Source of the DNA: Antedon mediterranea
Lineage: Eukaryota; Echinodermata; Crinoidea; Comatulida; Antedonidae
Assembly (NCBI RefSeq): GCF_964355755.1
Contig: NC_092675.1
Location: 69,001-129,000 of the forward strand
Reading direction: 5' to 3'
DNA: 60,000 bases
Below the pieces are notes generated by a model that was given only the letters and a program-made list of their open reading frames with translations, made no database searches and was not told the origin of the DNA. The translations under genes and the position numbers were made by a program. This document shows, in pieces, positions 25,701-36,900 of the stretch (position 1 is the stretch's first letter; every line of letters begins with the position of its first letter).

Positions 25701-26224
25701 TCTGCAGATTCCGCATTTAAACTTAAAGTTATAGTCCGGTCAAAAATCACCCTCGCCATGGTATAAGAATGTACCCTAATAAAATTTCATCCGTAGGTCC
25801 TATGTATATAGGTAATAACATTTCTTGATGTTGCATCTTGCAAAACTTGGGATTTTACGAGAAAATTAAACTTTTATCACCAATTTATGGAAGTCCTTTA
25901 TATCACGTATTTGATTGTTATACTGTATTTGACTGCTTCTTTCTTTATTATGCTAATTAATTTCCACATTAACATACAGTTGTTAAGAGGCTATATAGTG
26001 ACTGTAGGCATTGGTTATTGTCGCTTAAAGTTGAAACTGTTTGTATCGTTATTAAATACCTTATGTTTATACTCATCCATAATATAATTATATTTTTCAT
26101 GTGTATAGGTAGCTCTTCCCAGAGCAGCAGCTCTCAATATAATATCCCAAGAATAGAGAAGATAAACGAATCCAGAGTCGGTCAACACACCCCAGTAGAA
26201 GAAGAGAGTTATCTAGCGTGTTAA
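12316..26224 (+). CDS. RET: RET-type receptor tyrosine kinase, 19 exons
   Basis: Exons: 12316-12370, 15357-15493, 15575-15779, 16188-16396, 17001-17250, 17851-17871, 18056-18259, 18355-18579, 19486-19799, 22470-22617, 22758-22865, 23130-23362, 23767-23889, 24051-24121, 24412-24452, 24606-24702, 24962-25061, 25435-25564, 26109-26224. Every border is AG/GT and every phase matches, giving 928 codons plus TAA. RET is the plasma-membrane receptor that, with GFR-alpha co-receptors, responds to GDNF-family ligands in vertebrates. The assignment rests on the cysteine-rich region ([16 protein letters not shown]) and on the kinase entry DPKWEFPR followed by [11 protein letters not shown], which are RET signatures. 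Exon 5 could end at 17253 instead. The human protein is longer, mainly in the ectodomain. Start chosen because it opens a signal peptide in good context (aacaATG). Confidence 0.93.
13751..13891. mobile_element. MITE family 1, copy A
   Basis: A 141-bp sequence bounded by inverted ends: cttaagctctgtctagacta on the left and, reverse-complemented, cttaagctatctacactatc on the right. The centre has a second dyad around gatgtgcccatat and atatttggacacatc. A related copy lies at 18621-18763 in the same gene. It has no coding capacity and sits in an intron. Confidence 0.8.
14500..14690 (-). repeat. Relative of the 110-bp tandem repeat, opposite orientation
   Basis: Segments such as atattcctatgatactagag and aaatctagatagagtagtac are reverse-complement relatives of the 110-bp unit at 18891-19230 (ctagatttctgcagtactgt, atcataggaatatg). 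The order is diverged and partly rearranged, so this is a related dispersed copy rather than a clean monomer. Confidence 0.5.
16690..16975. repeat. Imperfect GAT/GATAAT-rich simple sequence
   Basis: Repeated gatgat, gataat and gatgac triplets dominate this part of the intron between RET-like exons 4 and 5. It is impure and aperiodic, with no dyad or coding potential, so it is an old microsatellite-like tract. Confidence 0.7.
17283..17430. repeat. 60-bp tandem repeat, about 2.5 copies
   Basis: The unit begins atcgtttagtaggacctata and repeats at 17283, 17343 and, truncated, at 17403. Each unit is itself made of two related halves ending in gtatagatg or gcatagatg. It lies in the intron after RET-like exon 5, directly before a LINE fragment. 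Confidence 0.85.
17433..17738 (+). mobile_element. 5'-truncated LINE, 3' end only
   Basis: A frame at 17442-17633 reads [12 protein letters not shown], then [13 protein letters not shown] and [16 protein letters not shown]. This pattern (Asp-x-x-His-Pro-Leu-His, then a basic R-x-R segment and T-D/N-R-Y/F) is the C-terminal tail common to many non-LTR retrotransposon proteins. It is followed by a 3' untranslated region that ends in the repeat ctgtatctgtatt after aataaatga, like a LINE tail. Everything upstream is missing. The insertion is in sense orientation in an intron of the RET-like gene. Confidence 0.7.
18621..18763. mobile_element. MITE family 1, copy B
   Basis: This copy shares ends and centre with 13751-13891: aagctctgtatacactatca at the left, and catagtgtag then agagcttaag at the right. 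The inner segment gtgatgtgcccatatatggg is also conserved. It lies in the intron after RET-like exon 8. The two copies differ by substitutions and small indels. Confidence 0.8.
18891..19230 (+). repeat. 110-bp tandem repeat, about three copies
   Basis: Units start at 18891, 19001 and 19111, each containing tactgtatctagatttctgc, ggaatatgtgtttcacatg and cctgacccttaacctaacc. The second and third units are almost identical and the first is more diverged. It lies in an intron of the RET-like gene between the cysteine-rich and membrane exons. Confidence 0.9.
19800..22469 (+). other. Intron 9 of the RET-like gene (2.7 kb)
   Basis: It separates the membrane/juxtamembrane exon from the first kinase exon, with phase 0 on both sides. 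It is mostly AT-rich, with two GC-richer patches at about 21615-21700 and 22085-22170 that contain gctcgcgt-type sequence. No additional exon or clear repeat border was identified. The patches could be repeat remnants or regulatory DNA. Confidence 0.5.
22470..26224 (+). CDS. RET: RET-like gene: kinase and tail exons (10-19)
   Basis: Exons 10-17 encode residues 541-847, a complete tyrosine kinase. Seen: glycine loop GEGEFG, Lys586 in VAVKML, Glu603 of helix C, HRDLAARN with Asp708, DFG with Asp726, activation-loop Tyr734 and Tyr739 (equivalent to human Y900 and Y905), PVKW and SDVWSF. All catalytic residues are present, so the enzyme should be active. A variable kinase insert lies in exon 12. 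The tail (848-928) begins with EYLDL, matching the PLC-gamma docking motif around human Tyr1015, then has a run of eight glutamates in exon 18 and ends in EESYLAC. The human NKLY motif around Tyr1062 is not recognisable. Confidence 0.94.
22949..23042 (+). repeat. Short direct repeat containing gagggcgcactac
   Basis: The sequence gtgacgatagagagggcgca recurs with one change about 70 bases later (gtgacgatgtagagggcgca). The agagggcgc core is a common start of some LINE and SINE 5' ends. It lies in the intron between kinase exons 11 and 12. Its function is unknown. Confidence 0.55.
23480..23610. mobile_element. Candidate MITE with 15-bp internal inverted repeat
   Basis: The sequence cactagcaaacttta (23513-23527) is exactly reverse-complementary to 23571-23585. 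The flanking parts (agacaaacttcggaaaac and tagactaaacttttctc) also match imperfectly as inverted ends. It lies in the intron between kinase exons 12 and 13. No target duplication is evident, so the borders are approximate. Confidence 0.5.
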
Positions 26225-27919
26225 ACACGACTGCACGTATGTCTTATTATGTAATCCAATACAATGTTGTCTTGCTATGTTAATGCAATATTAAGACAAA
26301 ATAACAGACACTCTTAACCGATTAGAAATACTGCCGAACAAAATTACAATGTGTAAACAGTAAAAATAGACATTTACAAGAAACTAGAATTAGATCAACA
26401 TATCGTTGTAACTTCTATTGCATGTACCATAGTTTTCCAGAATTACTACTGTATTTGAAAATTCAAAAAAACGACTTTATCGAAAATTCTTAGTAAATTT
26501 TGTATGTAATATATTTATTTATTGTTTTAGAATAATATCTGTAATGATAATTGTTTTACTACTGCGAAGTATCTTTGGGTTAGAGTAGGGCAAATATCTG
26601 ACCAATATCGTAAATGTTCAGTTATACTGTACAATCATTGTGCATTGCTGAAAAAGAAGAAAGGGTGTGTTTATAAATTTATTTATTTATAAAGTTATGT
26701 TTGTTCTCATTATATCGTATTGGAAGCTGGACTTTTGTCATTTCTGGCAAATAACAAAAGATACTTCATTTTATAGTTTGTTTTTAGTTTGGCTCATGAT
26801 TATTCATGTACCAATTAATGTGCCATGCTATTGGTTTATGTCAATTGAAGTTTAGTTTTAAAGAATTTTCAAAATCCATTTTTTAAAAATAAACAGAAAC
26901 AAGTAGGCCTATAATATAATAAGGTTTTGTATATAGCCAAAAGAGTATACCAATAAGTAATGTAAAATAAGTATTTTATATAAATTATAATGGTCTAAAT
27001 GTAGCCTATTTATATTTTTAATTTTGAATGATGTACGTGAATATTTCGATTCGTAAAGAATGCTGTTTTTCAAATGATGTAATTAATCTATTAATACTTC
27101 TTTTAACTAGCGACTATGCAGGTCATTTTTGCAAGATAGTGTCAGTTATACGAGCTTCGTTTGGAAGGCCAACTGAGACTAAGCAGAAGGTGTGAGGGGA
27201 ATTTATTCATTAAATGTTTCTAGTTTTTAAATGACTCTATAGTTATTTTAACTCGAAAGTTCGGTGGAATCATTCTGAATTTATTTATCTATTTATTTGA
27301 TGAGCTGACAAATGAGTGGGTTTTATTTTGATACATAAACTGTGAATCATGAATAAAGGCTTATACTCGAATTGGAGACCGTTAAGGTCAATACTTGTTT
27401 ATACTCAAGTTCAGCTTTAAAAGTGCAATTATATTATTTATTTGTGATCTAGGTCATCACGAAATTCAATATTGATTTGAATATAGAGTTTGTTTTGATT
27501 ATTGAATTTACGATGTTTGTGTTTATTTAAAGACAATAAGATTCAATAAAATACACTTAATATCGAACGTGATGCACTTACTAGCAAATCTGTTTAAAAA
27601 TTCTTGTTTTTGCCTGATTCGGTACCAAGTCCATATGAATGGGTGTCAAGCTGCAGTCGGAACCTCGTTACGTAGCAAGGTGTATTTTCTAAATACCGCT
27701 TCTTAGTTAAATTTAGATATTTAGAGGGTAAGCCTTGACTCAAAAGCTAGGATTGGACCAAGAGGTGAGATGAATAGAGAAAGCATTATTCGTACACATG
27801 ACTGATCACTAGACGGTTGCCTTAAAAGACCAAAGTTTATTTAAGCAATATTTATTCAGTAATCAATGTAGCCTAGAGGGAACGAACAGATAATTTGTAT
27901 CAATTTACTGAGTGGCAAA
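26225..27919 (+). other. RET-like 3' untranslated region and intergenic DNA
   Basis: No coding exon is recognised between the RET-like stop codon and the next signal-peptide exon. A candidate polyadenylation signal, aataaa, lies at 26888-26893. Other aataaa hexamers occur further down. The promoter of the next gene should lie in the second half but was not identified. Confidence 0.45.
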
Positions 27920-30900
27920 ATGAGATCTTGGTTGTTAAAGTTGTTCTTTCTTTTGTTTAAAGCAACGGTTTTATTTGGTATGTTATTTGAAGTATTGTTA
28001 TTTGAAAAAAAATCACAAATTGTTTGTCACTACAAGCGGGTATGGGCGACGTGAATAAAAACATATATATTAAGGAATATTCATATCAATTAATTGGAAT
28101 TAAATATTGAATGCATTTGTTTCATTTAAGTTAGTTATTTCATTGCTATAATTCTGGAAGTTGTAATCAAGGTCCAGGCAGTGGGTATACATGTACTTGT
28201 CCAGTTGGATATTCAGGACCAAGATGCCAAAATGTCGGTAAGAAGTTTGATTTATATAGAACGACTAGTACATCGAAATCAATTTGAATTTGTTTAAAAT
28301 GTTCCGATCATTGTATTAGGCCTATGTGCGTTGTAAGCACGGATCGGACGGTATATTATCCATCAACACACATCACATAGTATTGTTCTTAAACTCCTGT
28401 TACAATAATTGTTTAGATAACCAACTGATTCTACATCTGTCACTAGATGAATCTTAACTGACTATAGCAAGCCATTTATATACAAGCCTAGGTGTATATA
28501 CTTTCAATAAATGTTATCATTATCATCAATAACTAGTTTGAATACATCTAATTTAGCCTGTAATCCCACCCCTTGTTATAATTCTGGAAGTTGTAGTCGA
28601 GGTCCAGGTAGTGGGTTCACGTGTATCTGTCTAGATGGATATTCAGGATCAAGATGTCAAGATGACGGTAAGAAAATTGATAAAGCGAAGTAAATGTGTC
28701 CACCAATGACGGACGAAAATAATTAAATCATGTTGTTGAATTTATTATTGGTGTTTAGGTGTTAGAATCTAAACACTAATCAGAATTCATTTATACTATA
28801 TCCATTCATACCCAAATATACCGTCAAATTTTTAGTAGATAGAAAAGCTTTTATTCTCTCTCTTTTGTGGCGTAAACACCACTTTTATTCACATTCGTAT
28901 TATCCTTCATGTCATTACATACAATCATAAGATCCTTCATCAGTAAAATTTTTAGATTCCGTATTACCTCCTTTTTTCATTAATTTTCTTATATTTTCTG
29001 TACACTTACAAAAGAAGTTTAAAAAGTTAATACAAAGACGTTTGCTCTAAATAGGCTTTTTGCTTCCAAACCTCATATTTACTTTCATTATATAGAAAAG
29101 CCTTATTCATCATACGAGAGTCTGTCTTTCAACTTGTAACGTAGCAAATATATTTCGTTTGTTTTGTTTTAGATATAATGTAAATTGTAATGGATTATTT
29201 TAATATTTTCTACCACGAAATAATGAATAACAAAATTACTTTAACAATAAATTACTTATAATCTATGATTCCCGCTGCCAGCTTGTGTGCCAAGTCCATG
29301 CTTAAATTCTGGAACGTGTGTTTGATCGGGTCCTGGAAGTCAGTATACATGTAACTGTGGAGTTGGTTATTCCGGTGTGAATTGCGTAATTGGGTCACAA
29401 TTCACAATAACAAAAAATCATGTATTTTCATCATCATGGTTGTTTTAACAATAGAGAAAGCTGGATACGAATGATATCAATTGAAAATATAGTGATTGTT
29501 GATTTGTTATCCTTTTATTTTACGTGTTCTAGTAGTAGAACCATGGAGCTATCTAATTTTATAGCATGGTAGAACAAAATAATAAGGCATTACTTTTTTT
29601 GTCTCGTAAGCGTGTGTTCCCAATTCGTGTTCACATTTTGGTACTTGTGATCGAGGTCCAGGTAGTGAATATCGTTGCGACTGCAATATTGGCTATTCTG
29701 GAGGAATATGCGAGCATGATGGTAAGATATTGTTCTCTTCAGCACTTAACGGTGTTTCAAAATATTGGCCTAGAGACCTCGTTACACACATATTCCAACA
29801 ATAATGTCAACAGCATCTCATTTATTTCCTAATTCAGTGGTATAGGGAGCATCTTGTCGGAAGAACGTACGTCCAACCTGTATAAGTTATAATATTTAAA
29901 GAATGTCATTCAATTTACCAGCTAAAGAATTTGAATGACAAGTTTCTATTCTATTAATTAGCATGTGCTTCAAACCCATGTGTCAATAATGGTACCTGTA
30001 TTCGAGGTGTCCTGGTAGTGGCTATAATTGCAGCTGCGGTATTGGTTTTTCAGGAGAAATGTGCCAAGTTGATGGTAAGTACATACTAAAAATAAATCAA
30101 TATAATGAATATGTTTTCATTTGAGATCTTTAGTAAACTTCATCTTTTTTCTTCAGCGTGTGAGCCTAGCCCATGCCTTAATTATGGAATATGTTCTAGA
30201 GGTCCAAGTAGTCGGTACACTTGTCACTGTGAAGTTGGTTATTTTGGAACAAGGTGTCAAGATGATGGTAAACTGCAATAATTCTTAAAAAAATGTATTT
30301 CACATCAATACAACAAGTGCTATTGCAGTGTATTACTGGTGAGAGGCCTTGAATGTGTATTGTCACAATCATGTTCTATTTATGGTACAACCTTCCACTT
30401 ATAATGAAGTTATGGCAACCACATTTGGTAGCTTACATATTTTATTATAAGCTTACATTTGTTTTCCTACAACAATCGGCCCTTTTTGCATATCTAAGTT
30501 AAAGATCCGAACTATTATTCTGCTGATAGGAGATATCGAGTTATTTGCACAGTTTTTGTTTATTAACAAAATGCGTTTCTTGAATTTTCCGATTTACAAT
30601 TATGAGTGTCCTAGTTTTATTTGAGATGTTAAAAATCGATAAATTTAAAGTTAAGGGGTTTCTAAAGTGTTTATTCTTCCAATTCCCAAAAGCTGGAATT
30701 ATTACAATCACATCTAAATCAACAAACAAGCATCAGTAAAGTAAATGTTGATGAGAACAGCTTTATTATAGTTATATTGGGATATATACATATGTCATAT
30801 TATTTATGTTGTGATTCTCTGTGTTTAGAGAAGGATGCTTTAGACCAGGTCCGCCTTATATTATTAGCCAATCAAAATCGTATAATTTTTGGAGGGAAAA

Positions 30901-33900
30901 TGTTATCCTCCTCTGAAGCCTAAAATTTGCATGTCCAGTATAAAAGTGGAATGTAATAGATATTAAAGGAGAAGAGAGAATAAGATCAGAGTAGATAAAC
31001 GGAAAGATGAGAAAGAAAATAAGGCTTGACTGGTAGTAAGATGTATTAATCGAGTTACAAGAAATAAAAGTTCTAGTTGAGTTAAATATACTTTTTGTAT
31101 GAGTTATCATTCAGTGACAGTGTACGTCGCGTGGAGTTATATACGCCTGAGAAAGCTCGGAACCAACTAAAATAATCACTACATGGTGGCAGCGGTGAAA
31201 ATTTTTGTTTAAGATACATGATTTAAGTATCAAGAAGAAGAAGAAGAAGAAGTGACAGTGCCTACTCTACGGGCCTGTTAAATCAGTAACCAAAAAGTTA
31301 AATGGTTACGAAGATCTGGATTCCTGACAGTTTTTATACCGTGCGTTGTTTGGATATTACAACGAAGAAGAAATACTGTTGAGCTCAAGACTGCTGGATA
31401 TTCATCGGAGAGATATATATTCACCGAGATCTGAAAGAAGACTGAAGTAACAGAAGGAAGCCCAGTAAATTTTGAGAAGATTTGCAAAGCTGACTTTTGT
31501 AAACTATTTTTTATTTCAAAAGTAAATTTTTGTACGGAGCGAACTTGGAACGTTGTTTGTGACTTTGAAGTAAATTAATGTCTTATATTGTATTGCCATG
31601 GTATTGCATTTAAAAATGTATGTGGATTTCATATTTTTACATATCTGAATGGAATCAAGGTAATACAAATACTTTTATAACATATTTTGTATACATAAGT
31701 TTACATATTTCATTAGTAAAATTGTTATTAGCATGACAACTTTAAGATCGGGTAAAAATATAGATAAGACTATGTCAGACAAAGATACTAGGGAAGATAT
31801 GGTTGACCAAGAAGAGGTTGACCAAGTCAATGAAATATATGATAAAATGGCTAGGGATATTGATTTGCCCGAAATACCCGGCGGTATGCCTAAAGATATG
31901 ATGCTCGAATATTTTCGAATGAAGTTCGAGGCCGAAAACAAAAAGTTAGAATACCAATTAAGATTAGAAGCAGATATAGAGCAAAGAAAAATTGAATCAC
32001 AAGAAAGAGTGAAAATGATGGAATTAGAAAATAGGTCTAGCTACAATAATGCTAGGAATATAGTAGATGAAATGAAGGTAAAGGTTCCTACTTTGAAGGA
32101 ATCAGATGATATTGATATATATTTTAGAACATTTGAACACTTGGCAGAAGCCACAGGTTGGGATAAGAATACGTGGTCCGCTAGGTTAGCACCTGAACTG
32201 TCTGGTAAAGCTAGGACAGCATATGCATCCTTAACCGTAAAAGAATGTGTAGATTATGATACCTTAAAGAAGGCAATCTTAGAAAAGTATGATGTGTCCG
32301 CAGAGACCTACAGATTTAAATTTAGAAATTCAAACAGAGTTAAAGATATGTCCATCAGGGAATGGCTGAATGAGCTCTCCCATTATTTAAAATGTTGGAT
32401 GAAATGTGCTAATGTAAAAGAAGATGATGCTGCAGGCATTATTGAAATGATTATAATGGAACAGGCACTTGATAAAATGCCTGAAGATCTGAGGCTTTAT
32501 CTTAGAGATAAACAAGTAAATAAGAGCTATGATATGGCTATGATAGCCGATGATTATATAGCTAATAGAGGTGGCCGTGGCTATTGGAATGCCGTAAATT
32601 CTGAAAATAAGCCTACGTATTATAAGGGCCAAGAAAATAGTAAACCTAAGAATAGTACGACTCAGAATAACCCTGGAGCTAGGCAGCAAGGATACAATAG
32701 GTATCGCGGAAGGGGAGGCAAATTCCATAACTATGGTAGAAATTTCCAACAGAGAGAACCTTCAAATGAATGGATTAATGGCCTATGCTTCAATTGTAAG
32801 GAAAGGGACATAAAATAGGGGATTGTCCTAAGATGGTAGCAAAAGGAAAGACTAGTGACACTAAGAAGGGCCCGAATGTGAAAGATGGCTTAAGATGTGA
32901 AGGAATAAAATCAGATAGACCCCAAGTAGTTATGGATAGTGTAGAAAATAAAATGGAGAAGTGTACAATACCAGGAAAATTAGAAGGACAGGATATAACT
33001 ATGCTTAGAGACTCGGGATGTACCCAGTCAGCTGTTAAGGAAAGTCTAGTGCCTAACAAATGTTACTTGCCAGGAAAATGGGTTACGTTAAGAGGTATAG
33101 GAGGCGACATTACCGTCCCCTTAGCTGAGGTAGCTATAGAAAGTAAGATAGTGACAAGAAAAGTGATTGTAGCCGTAATCGAAGGATTACAGAGGGACAT
33201 GTTATTGGGTCATGATTTGGACCAGAATTGTGGGGAAACAATGGCTAAAGAAATGTTCGTCCTAACTAGGGAGCAAGCCAGAATAGAAAATGATGTTAGA
33301 ATACAAGACGAAATGATATTGTTAGGGAAGGATAGTAACTTTAAGCCGATAGAAGAGCCGCCTAAAGAAACTAATGTACAATTGTTGAAAACAGTAGTAA
33401 ATGACAACAAAGTAAATAAAATTAAGTGTTTAGATGATATGAATGGAACAGAAATGAATAATTTGTTTGACGAAAATGAGGATAAAGCTAAAGATAAAAC
33501 AGTCAAACGTAAAACTTATGAACAACAGCACAAGCTAAACCTAACTATACTAAACAAGAACTGATCAAATTGCAAACTAAGGATGACTCACTCAAAGGAG
33601 TGTTTGACAGGGTAGTCCCTATATAGAAGAAATAGGTCAGCATAGGGTATGTTTCTTTATGAGACAAGGTATATTGATGAGAAATTGGAGTAGTATTAAA
33701 GATAAGAATAACCAAGTGGAACAGATTGTATTACCCACTCAGTGTAGACAGGGTGTATTACACTTAGGTCATAATGTGCCATTTGCAGGTCACATGGGTG
33801 TTGAGAAAACTAAAAGTAGGGTCCTGAACCAATTCTATTGGCCAGGTATATTTAAAGATGTGGTAGTCTATTGTAAAGTCTGTAAGGAATGCCAAAAGGT

Positions 33901-36900
33901 AGATAAGGGTAAAAGTAAAAGGAAACATACTTTGATACCATTACCGATTATAAGTACACCATTTAAACGTATAGCGATAGACATTGTTGGACCCTTATCT
34001 AGAACAAGCCGTAATAACAAATATATGCTTACTATAATTGACTATGCTACGAGATATCTGGATGCTATCCCGTTACCCAATGTTAGAGCTGAAACAGTAG
34101 CCAGGGCTCTAATAGAAGTCTTTACTAGAGTAGGATTACCCGAAGAGATTGTACATGATCAAGGAACTAATTTCATGTCTTCAATTATGCAATCTATATG
34201 TAGTATGTTGGGGATTAATCAATTAAAGACTACAGTGTTCCACCCCCAAAGCAATGGGCTTGTTGAAAGATTTCACGGTACATTGAAAAATATGATAAGG
34301 ACACTTACAGTTAAGCAAAGAAAAAATTGGGATAACTACATACCCCCCTTTCTGTTTGCATACAGAGAAGTTCCTAGTAAAGCGACGGGCCATTCACCTT
34401 TTAAATTGCTTTATGGTAGAGAGGTGAGGGGACCCTTGAGTTTACTCAAAAGTAATTGGGTAGAAGATGAAGAAACATCTACTGATGTTATCAAATACAT
34501 GTTAGACATAAGAGAAAAAATTGAGGAATTAATGAAAGATGCTAATGTAAACAAACTTGAACAACAAGAAATTATGTCCCACAATTATAACAAGAATGCT
34601 ATTGATAGAGAATTTGTAGAAGGGGACAAAGTGTTGATATTCCTTCCAGTAGGAAATAGTAAGTTAGACAGTAAATGGCAAGGCCCCTTCACTGTTACAA
34701 AAAAGGTCAATGATGTAAATTATGAAATATGCATAGGAGGTAGAAGAAAAGAAAAACAAATTCTACATGTTAATATGTTAAAGAGATGGTATGATAAAGT
34801 AGAAATAAGTAAAGATGGTTATTATGTAGTAACAAATGTCCAGTCGATAGAAGAAGTAGACTTAAATGAAACAGTCCATGACAATGAGTTAGATAGTGAA
34901 ATAGACATAGGATTGTCTTATCATCAATCACAAACATGGAGAGATGTTAACGTTAGTAGTAATTTAAATGATACACAAACTAAACAATTAACAGAATTGT
35001 TAAAGTACCAACAGAATGTATTCTCGGATGTACCAGGTAGAACTCACTTAGTGACACATGAAATTAAGACTAATGGTGAAATGCCTATAAGGCATAGGGC
35101 ATATAGAACGCCCCAAGCATTAAAGGGTAAATTGAAAGAAGAATTAGATAGTATGTTGGTTATGGGTATAATAGAACCTACAGTTAGTGCCTATGCTGCA
35201 CCTATTATTGCCCTGAAGAAAGGCCAGAATCAAATTAGAATGGTGACAGATTTTAGATCACTAAATAAGACTACACAATTTGACCCTTATGTTATGCCTC
35301 GCATAGACGAAATGTTGGATGAGGTATCATCCGCAATATACATAACTACATTAGATCTAACTAAAGGATTTTACCAGGTGCCTCTGGATCCTAAGACCAA
35401 AGACAAATCAGCATTTATTACACAATTTGGACAGTATTGTTACAATGTACTTCCATTTGGTATGCAAAATAGCTCTAGTACTTTCCAAAGATTAATGGAT
35501 AAGGTATTACAAGGTACTGAGGGATATGCTAAGGCATATATAGATGACATATGTATTTATAGTCAAACTTGGAAAGATCATATTTTTCATTTGAATGATG
35601 TATTAGAAAGATTAAGTAGTGCTGGATTGACAGCAAAGCCTTTGAAATGTAAAATTGCCTATGCACAGGTAGAATTTCTGGGGCATAAGATTGGTAATGG
35701 AGAAATTAGACCCATGATTCATAAGGTTGAGGCTGTGGAAAAGTTCCCCAGACCTTTGTCTAAGAAACAAGTCCGATCATTTCTCGGATTAACTGGCTAT
35801 TACAGAAAATTTGTACAGAACTATGCCGATATTGCTAAGCCATTGATTGATTTAACTTTAAAGAGTAAAAGTAATACCGTTAAGTGGAATGAACAATGTG
35901 AAAATGCCTTTGTAACTTTAAAGAAACGACTTACTGATGATAATGTTTTAAAAGCCCCAAATTTTGATAAGATGTTTATATTGCAAACCGATGCCTCAAA
36001 TTATGGCATAGGTGCAGTGCTGAGCCAAATAGATGGTGCGGGTAATGATTATCCCATTGTGTACTTAAGTAGAAAGTTATCTGTACATGAGCAGAGATAT
36101 TCTGTGCCAGAAAAAGAGTGCCTCTCTATTGTTTGGGCTATCAATAAACTTAAATATTATCTGTATGGTTGTGAATTTCAAGTTCATACTGACCACCAGG
36201 CATTGAGATGGATGGACTCAATGAAGGGTGCCAATGTTAGACTTATGAGATGGGCTCTGTTTTTACAAGGATATAAATTTAAAGTTATTTACAAGAAAGG
36301 ATCATTAAATGGAAATGCAGATGGATTAAGCCGTGCATAATAATATTATAGAGGTGTTATTTGTAGATAGTTTATAGTAAAATGGTTTTAAATGTTAAAT
36401 TTTTGGAAAGATTGACACAATCTTTTTCCCAAAAAGGGGAATGTCATATTATTTATGTTGTGATTCTCTGTGTTTAGAGAAGGATGCTTTAGACCAGGTC
36501 CGCCTTATATTATTAGCCAATCAAAATCGTATAATTTTTGGAGAGAAAATGTTATCCTCCTCTGAAGCCTAAAATTTGCATGTCCAGTATAAAAGTGGAA
36601 TGTAATAGATATTAAAGGAGAAGAGAGAATAAGACATAGTTGCCATTTCTGGCATTATTATGCTTTTTGGCATTATTTGGAGGCCCACGGCATCTGGCAT
36701 AATGCCGCGGCATTATTTAGCCGTTTTTAGCATATTCTGGCATAATTTTGTGTTTTTTGAACAACCAACAAAATAATATACCACAGAACAAAAATAAAAT
36801 ATTTTGTTAATACATATCACCTTACACAATATCATATCGTACAAAACAGATCTGTTCGGGTTTTCCGTACAATAGTTCTTCCATCCTTTCGTTTCGGACT

